Assembly: GCA_900321515.1 (NCBI GenBank) | Contig: ONWI01000065.1 | Coordinates: forward strand, 1-8,500 | Direction of reading: 5' to 3' | DNA length: 8,500 bases | Origin: an uncultured Eubacteriales bacterium | GTDB lineage: Bacteria > Bacillota > Clostridia > Oscillospirales > Acutalibacteraceae | Part shown: one piece after another, positions 5,407 through 8,500 of the stretch | Numbering within the stretch: position 1 is the stretch's first letter | Layout of the letters: every line of letters starts with the position of its first letter | Made by a program: the position numbers and the translations under genes | Notes under the pieces: model-generated | Databases searched by the model: none | What the model was told of the DNA's origin: nothing | Seen by the model: the letters and a program-made list of their open reading frames with translations, nothing else

Positions 5407-7023
5407 TCATTCGGTTTTAATTCTTCCGTTAATCCAGTCGTCGCCGGTAGTCATGAAGATTTCCGCCATCTCGCAAAGTCTGCTACGGTTTTTCTCGCGC
5501 CTTTGCTCAAGAATAACCTCAAGCTCCTCCTCCGAAACCTCATACGACGGTCTGAAATAGACGTGACTGTTGTTAAACTTAATCTCGCCCTTATCAGATT
5601 CGGCGATATAACCATTGTCGAATATCAGGGCGTGAACCTCTTCCATCCGGTGAATTACTGTCTTTTCATCAATATCCCTGCCGAAAATAATAACTATGCG
5701 GCCGTCGTATTCAGCCTCATAACCTCTGTTCCCGTAGGTGATGGCAGTGAGTTTCATTTTTACCTTTTTAAAAGCGTCTTTTATATAAACAAAATTCTGA
5801 ATATGTTTCAGAACAGCGACGTCAGTGATAAATCCGTCCTTGACATTGGTTCTCACAGAAAGACCCGTTAGCACCGGCAGCTTTCTCGACTCGGCAAGCT
5901 CGCTCGCACTGCCGAAACTCGAGGGATACGACGCATTCTCGGTATTGACTGCGCCGAGACTTTTTTCTGTTTCCAGAATCTTGCCGTCCGTGCTTATCAC
6001 CGACCACTTTCCCATGACCGTCTCGGTCACTCCAAGCACTTCCGCTTGAGTAACTTTTATGACGACGGTTGACGGAAGCCTGCGTATGATGCTGCAATCA
6101 GCAATGTAAGGAAGCGTCTGTTCCACCTTTTTTTCAAGCTCCTGGGTATTAATAAACAGTATGTTGCCGCCCTTTTTGATATTGCATATGTTTTTTATCT
6201 GAGCCTCGCTGTAAGGGTTGTCCCCCGTCACCTTAACCTGTCTGACGTTGAGGAACACCGCAACGCCCACTGCGGAAAGGAACACCAGCAGCAGCGTCAC
6301 CATCAGCACGTCAAGTGCGCCTGAACGCTTTTTTCCGCGGCGGTAAAAACTGCGGTTTCCCACAGCAGGAGAAACTACGCCGCGTGCCTTGGCGTTTCTC
6401 GCCGCTCTCGCATGCTCCTTTACCGATGACGTACCCTTATTCTTAACCGCAATCTCCGCCATTGAGCGCTTGCTTTGCCCAGCTGCCCCGCTGTCGGAAG
6501 AACGCTTCTTCTTTTTCCTGGGAGGGTCGGAAGCTCGTCTTGAAGGCACCGTCCTGTCTGGTCTTTTGGCATCAGGGTACTTCAGATAATATTTTTCAAC
6601 CGCCGAGCTGTAATGATCCTCCTTGCCAAGAGCGTTGCTGTATCTCTCCTCAGCCGTGAGTCCGGATTTTTCGGCGGACGACGTATTGTTTTTCTTAGAT
6701 TCAGCCTTCTCTTTCTTTTTTGAGGTCTTATCAGACCGGGATTCAGCTTGTTTCTTGATCTTATCTCGTTTTGCCCTGGATTCTCCTGCCGCCTTGTCCT
6801 GCTTCCTCCCTTTCCGCACACGGTTATTGTTATTCTCCGCACCGTCCTGCTTTTTCTCTTCCTTCGGCTTATCGGAACGCACCAGCTTAAGCTCGGCGTA
6901 ATTCACCTTGGATTTGTTGCTGTAGGCATTGGCGTATTTGGACATGTCTGGCATTGACGGTTGAGCAGCTCCGGCAATACTGTCTGTGACCGCCTTGCTG
7001 CCTCTTTTCTTTTTACTGCCCAA
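5407..7023 (-). CDS. ftsQ: FtsQ/DivIB-type cell division protein with very basic N-terminal extension
   Basis: This is a bitopic divisome protein; FtsQ/DivIB links FtsL/FtsB(DivIC) to septal wall synthesis. Counted from TTG 7023 it has 538 residues. Residues 1-235 are cytoplasmic, low complexity and rich in K, R, S, E and N (for example KKKEKAESKKNN and RKKKKRSS). A single membrane helix lies at about 237-259 (LDVLMVTLLLVFLSAVGVAVFL). A POTRA domain follows at about 261-330 (VRQVKVTG to VVIKVTQAEVLGV, with RRLPSTVVIKV typical of the family). The extracytoplasmic beta domain runs to about 490 and is followed by a charged tail. B. subtilis DivIB has about 260 residues with a short cytoplasmic part, so this extension roughly doubles the protein. 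The longest frame starts at TTG 7032, but AAGAGGAG abuts it directly. TTG 7021-7023, 9 nt downstream, is preferred. The gene has its own promoter and lies between murG and ftsZ. Confidence 0.92.
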   Translation of the reverse strand: MGSKKKRGSKAVTDSIAGAAQPSMPDMSKYANAYSNKSKVNYAELKLVRSDKPKEEKKQDGAENNNNRVRKGRKQDKAAGESRAKRDKIKKQAESRSDKTSKKKEKAESKKNNTSSAEKSGLTAEERYSNALGKEDHYSSAVEKYYLKYPDAKRPDRTVPSRRASDPPRKKKKRSSDSGAAGQSKRSMAEIAVKNKGTSSVKEHARAARNAKARGVVSPAVGNRSFYRRGKKRSGALDVLMVTLLLVFLSAVGVAVFLNVRQVKVTGDNPYSEAQIKNICNIKKGGNILFINTQELEKKVEQTLPYIADCSIIRRLPSTVVIKVTQAEVLGVTETVMGKWSVISTDGKILETEKSLGAVNTENASYPSSFGSASELAESRKLPVLTGLSVRTNVKDGFITDVAVLKHIQNFVYIKDAFKKVKMKLTAITYGNRGYEAEYDGRIVIIFGRDIDEKTVIHRMEEVHALIFDNGYIAESDKGEIKFNNSHVYFRPSYEVSEEELEVILEQRREKNRSRLCEMAEIFMTTGDDWINGRIKTE

Positions 7024-7032
7024 TCGTAACAA

Positions 7033-7040
7033 CTCCTCTT
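7033..7040 (-). promoter_or_regulatory. Shine-Dalgarno site that places the ftsQ start at TTG 7023
   Basis: AAGAGGAG on the minus strand directly touches TTG 7032, leaving no spacing for initiation there. In-frame TTG 7023 lies 9 nt downstream, a workable distance. No ATG or GTG is available in frame close to this site. Confidence 0.7.
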
Positions 7041-7070
7041 TCTGAAATCGCTCGTTTTGAGACGACTACT

Positions 7071-7100
7071 ATTTTATCACTTATCCCAATCGTTTTTCAA
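7071..7100 (-). promoter_or_regulatory. ftsQ promoter
   Basis: Minus-strand TTGAAA (7095-7100), an 18-bp spacer and TAAAAT (7071-7076) preceded by TGA form a good extended -10 promoter. The start would be near 7064, giving a leader of about 40 nt to TTG 7023. A palindrome ACAATATTGT (7124-7133) lies about 24 bp upstream of the -35 and could be a protein-binding site; this is speculative. Confidence 0.65.
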
Positions 7101-7156
7101 CATTCAGAAGTTACATTTTTCTGACAATATTGTTACACCTGCGGAAAAACGGAACG

Positions 7157-8287
7157 TCACATTTTTCCATGTTTTCTGAGCGTATTGCACACAACCTCGA
7201 ATATCCGCTCCCTTGAATCGAGTATAGCCATCTTGCGGGCGTTAGCCGACATTTCATCCAGCTTTGCCCTGTTGCCTGCCAGTCTGTCGGCCTTTTCCAT
7301 AAGGAGCTGCGGAGTGATATCCTTTTCAACAATTATCTCTGCCGCGCCGCGATCGACCAGCGCCATTGCGTTGTAGTACTGATGATTCTCAGCGACATTG
7401 GGCGACGGAACAAGTATAGCGGCCTTGCCCAGCGCCTGTATCTCTGTAAGCGCCATCGCTCCCGAACGGCAGATAACCAGATCTGCCGCCGCCATTACTC
7501 TCGGCATGTCGCTTATGTACTCGCGCACGTCAAGATTGGGACAGCTTTCAGGATCGACGCCTCTCGCTTTTAGTTCATCGAGGACGAAATGACCGTATTT
7601 TCCGTAACCGTGAATATGCTGATACCTGCCGTCTTTTGCACTGCGTTCCAGCAGATCGAGCATGGATTGGTTGATGGTCCTGGCGCCGAGCGAGCCTCCG
7701 AAGGATACTATCAGAGGACGGTCGTCAACCTTCAGCTCTCTGCGGGCGCGCGCTTTATCATACTCCAGCACTTCCGAACGGACAGGATTGCCCGTCACAA
7801 CAAACTCCGTGTCGGCTGATATGCGGGATTTCGCGTCCTCCACCGCGAGCATCACGCAGTCGCAGTAGCGGGCAAGCATCTTTACTGTAACGCCGGGGAA
7901 GGCGTTCGCCTCGTGTACAAGTACCGGCACTCCCATCTGTGCCGCCTTGCGCAGGACGGGTCCGCAGACGTATCCGCCTGTGCCGATGGCAATATCAGGC
8001 TTAAAGTCGCGTATTATCTTTGCGGCACGCACACCGGAAAGTGCCAGATGTCTTACTGCCTCCAGATTCCTTCCGATATTTTCAAGGGTGAGCTTGCGCT
8101 GAAAACCGGAGACAGGCATTGACGTATATTCAAAGCCCGCCTGCGGCACCAGCCTTGACTCCATTCCTGCAGGCGTGCCGACAAAGAGGATTCGGGCGTC
8201 GGGGATATTCTTCTTGATGGTATCGGCTATGGCCAGCGCGGGATTGATGTGACCCGCTGTTCCGCCTCCTGACATCAGTACGTTCAT
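7157..8287 (-). CDS. murG: UDP-GlcNAc:undecaprenyl-pyrophosphoryl-MurNAc-pentapeptide GlcNAc transferase MurG
   Basis: MurG adds GlcNAc from UDP-GlcNAc to lipid I on the inner face of the membrane, giving lipid II for peptidoglycan. The 376-residue GT-B fold (family GT28) is complete. The N-terminal glycine loop is GGGTAGHINPALA (7-19), the second loop is GTGGYVCGP (102-110), and VHEANAFPG (124-132) follows. The C-domain loop is SFGGSLGAR (195-203). The UDP-GlcNAc-binding region holds RSGAMALTE (274-282) and ENHQYYNA (300-307), with the Glu and Gln that contact the ribose and sugar. ATG 8287 is preceded by AAAAGGAG (8297-8304) at 9 nt. No clear promoter is visible upstream. The gene may be read from beyond the right edge, although no gene lies in 8288-8500. 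The 133-bp gap to ftsQ holds a separate promoter and no strong terminator. Confidence 0.98.
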   Translation of the reverse strand: MNVLMSGGGTAGHINPALAIADTIKKNIPDARILFVGTPAGMESRLVPQAGFEYTSMPVSGFQRKLTLENIGRNLEAVRHLALSGVRAAKIIRDFKPDIAIGTGGYVCGPVLRKAAQMGVPVLVHEANAFPGVTVKMLARYCDCVMLAVEDAKSRISADTEFVVTGNPVRSEVLEYDKARARRELKVDDRPLIVSFGGSLGARTINQSMLDLLERSAKDGRYQHIHGYGKYGHFVLDELKARGVDPESCPNLDVREYISDMPRVMAAADLVICRSGAMALTEIQALGKAAILVPSPNVAENHQYYNAMALVDRGAAEIIVEKDITPQLLMEKADRLAGNRAKLDEMSANARKMAILDSRERIFEVVCNTLRKHGKM

Positions 8288-8399
8288 AAATATCTGCTCC
8301 TTTTACATTATTTTATTTAGCCGATTGTAAATATGAAAAAAGGCGATAATACGGGGCTTGCGCATTTTAAGCCGGAGCTTTTTTCTCCATCCGAGGGAA

Positions 8400-8435
8400 G
8401 GGCGAATTTGGATTTTCCGATTTCGGTATTCGCCC
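8400..8435. repeat. Nested inverted repeat upstream of murG
   Basis: GGGCGAAT (8400-8407) and ATTCGCCC (8428-8435) are perfectly complementary and enclose a small CCG-ATTT-CGG hairpin (8417-8426). No T-run follows on either strand, so it is not a standard terminator. It belongs to a 213-bp stretch (8288-8500) with no gene and several hairpins. Confidence 0.5.
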
Positions 8436-8466
8436 GACCACTCTTTATTTTCGGTGCGTTTCGCTC

Positions 8467-8500
8467 GCTCGGCTCCGCCGAGCTTGTGGGGCGCTGCCCC
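8467..8500. repeat. Tandem GC-rich palindromes at the right edge
   Basis: Two compact hairpins follow each other: GCTCGGC-TCC-GCCGAGC (8467-8483, 7-bp stem) and GGGGC-GCT-GCCCC (8488-8500, 5-bp stem). They resemble dispersed extragenic palindromes of GC-rich Clostridia, a resemblance I cannot test here. The element may continue beyond the window. Confidence 0.5.

Noticed and set aside
8350..8386. Plus-strand terminator from GGCTT/AAGCC with a nearby T-run
   Set aside because: The stem is only 5 bp, the T-run is separated from it, and no plus-strand gene precedes it.
1..8500. Search for CRISPR arrays, tRNA or rRNA genes, riboswitches, IS elements or phage genes
   Set aside because: No regularly spaced repeats, cloverleaf-like segments, known aptamer cores, transposase or phage motifs were seen by eye on either strand.

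Overview
The window looks like core chromosome of a moderate-GC Gram-positive anaerobe of the class Clostridia. My best guess is Oscillospirales/Ruminococcus-like. This rests on a cysteine-containing S18, a DivIB-type FtsQ, a DivIVA-type protein, strong Shine-Dalgarno sites, GTG and TTG starts, and AT-rich spacers between roughly 50% GC genes. The taxonomic call is an inference and nothing here fixes genus or species.

Layout, left to right. 1-227 (+) is the 3' end of rpsR (S18), closed by a bidirectional hairpin terminator. Everything else reads on the minus strand, so transcription runs from high to low coordinates: murG (8287-7157), ftsQ/divIB (7023-5407), ftsZ (5092-3965), a uridine phosphorylase (about 3687-2911), a large DivIVA-like protein (2733-1054) and an RluA-family pseudouridine synthase (962-303). 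The last gene converges on rpsR. The right edge (8288-8500) is non-coding and carries several GC-rich hairpins.

How the genes work together. MurG makes lipid II, FtsQ/DivIB is a divisome membrane scaffold and FtsZ forms the cytokinetic ring. The DivIVA-like protein probably marks poles or septa. The window is therefore a shortened dcw (division and cell wall) cluster with a salvage gene and an RNA-modification gene downstream. Each main gene has its own credible sigma-A-like promoter or terminator, so this looks like a row of separately controlled units rather than one operon. No ftsA lies between ftsQ and ftsZ.

Three starts were moved from the longest open frame because of Shine-Dalgarno position or family length: divIVA-like to GTG 2733, ftsQ to TTG 7023, and udp to ATG 3687 (ATG 3672 is an alternative). 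The least explained parts are a 115-nt long-stem inverted repeat between ftsZ and its terminator (3830-3944), a terminator sitting directly in front of the rluA-family ribosome binding site (983-1038), the roughly 235-residue very basic cytoplasmic extension on FtsQ, and the GC-rich palindromes at the right edge. I see no phage, IS, CRISPR, tRNA or defence genes, and no convincing novel multi-gene system.
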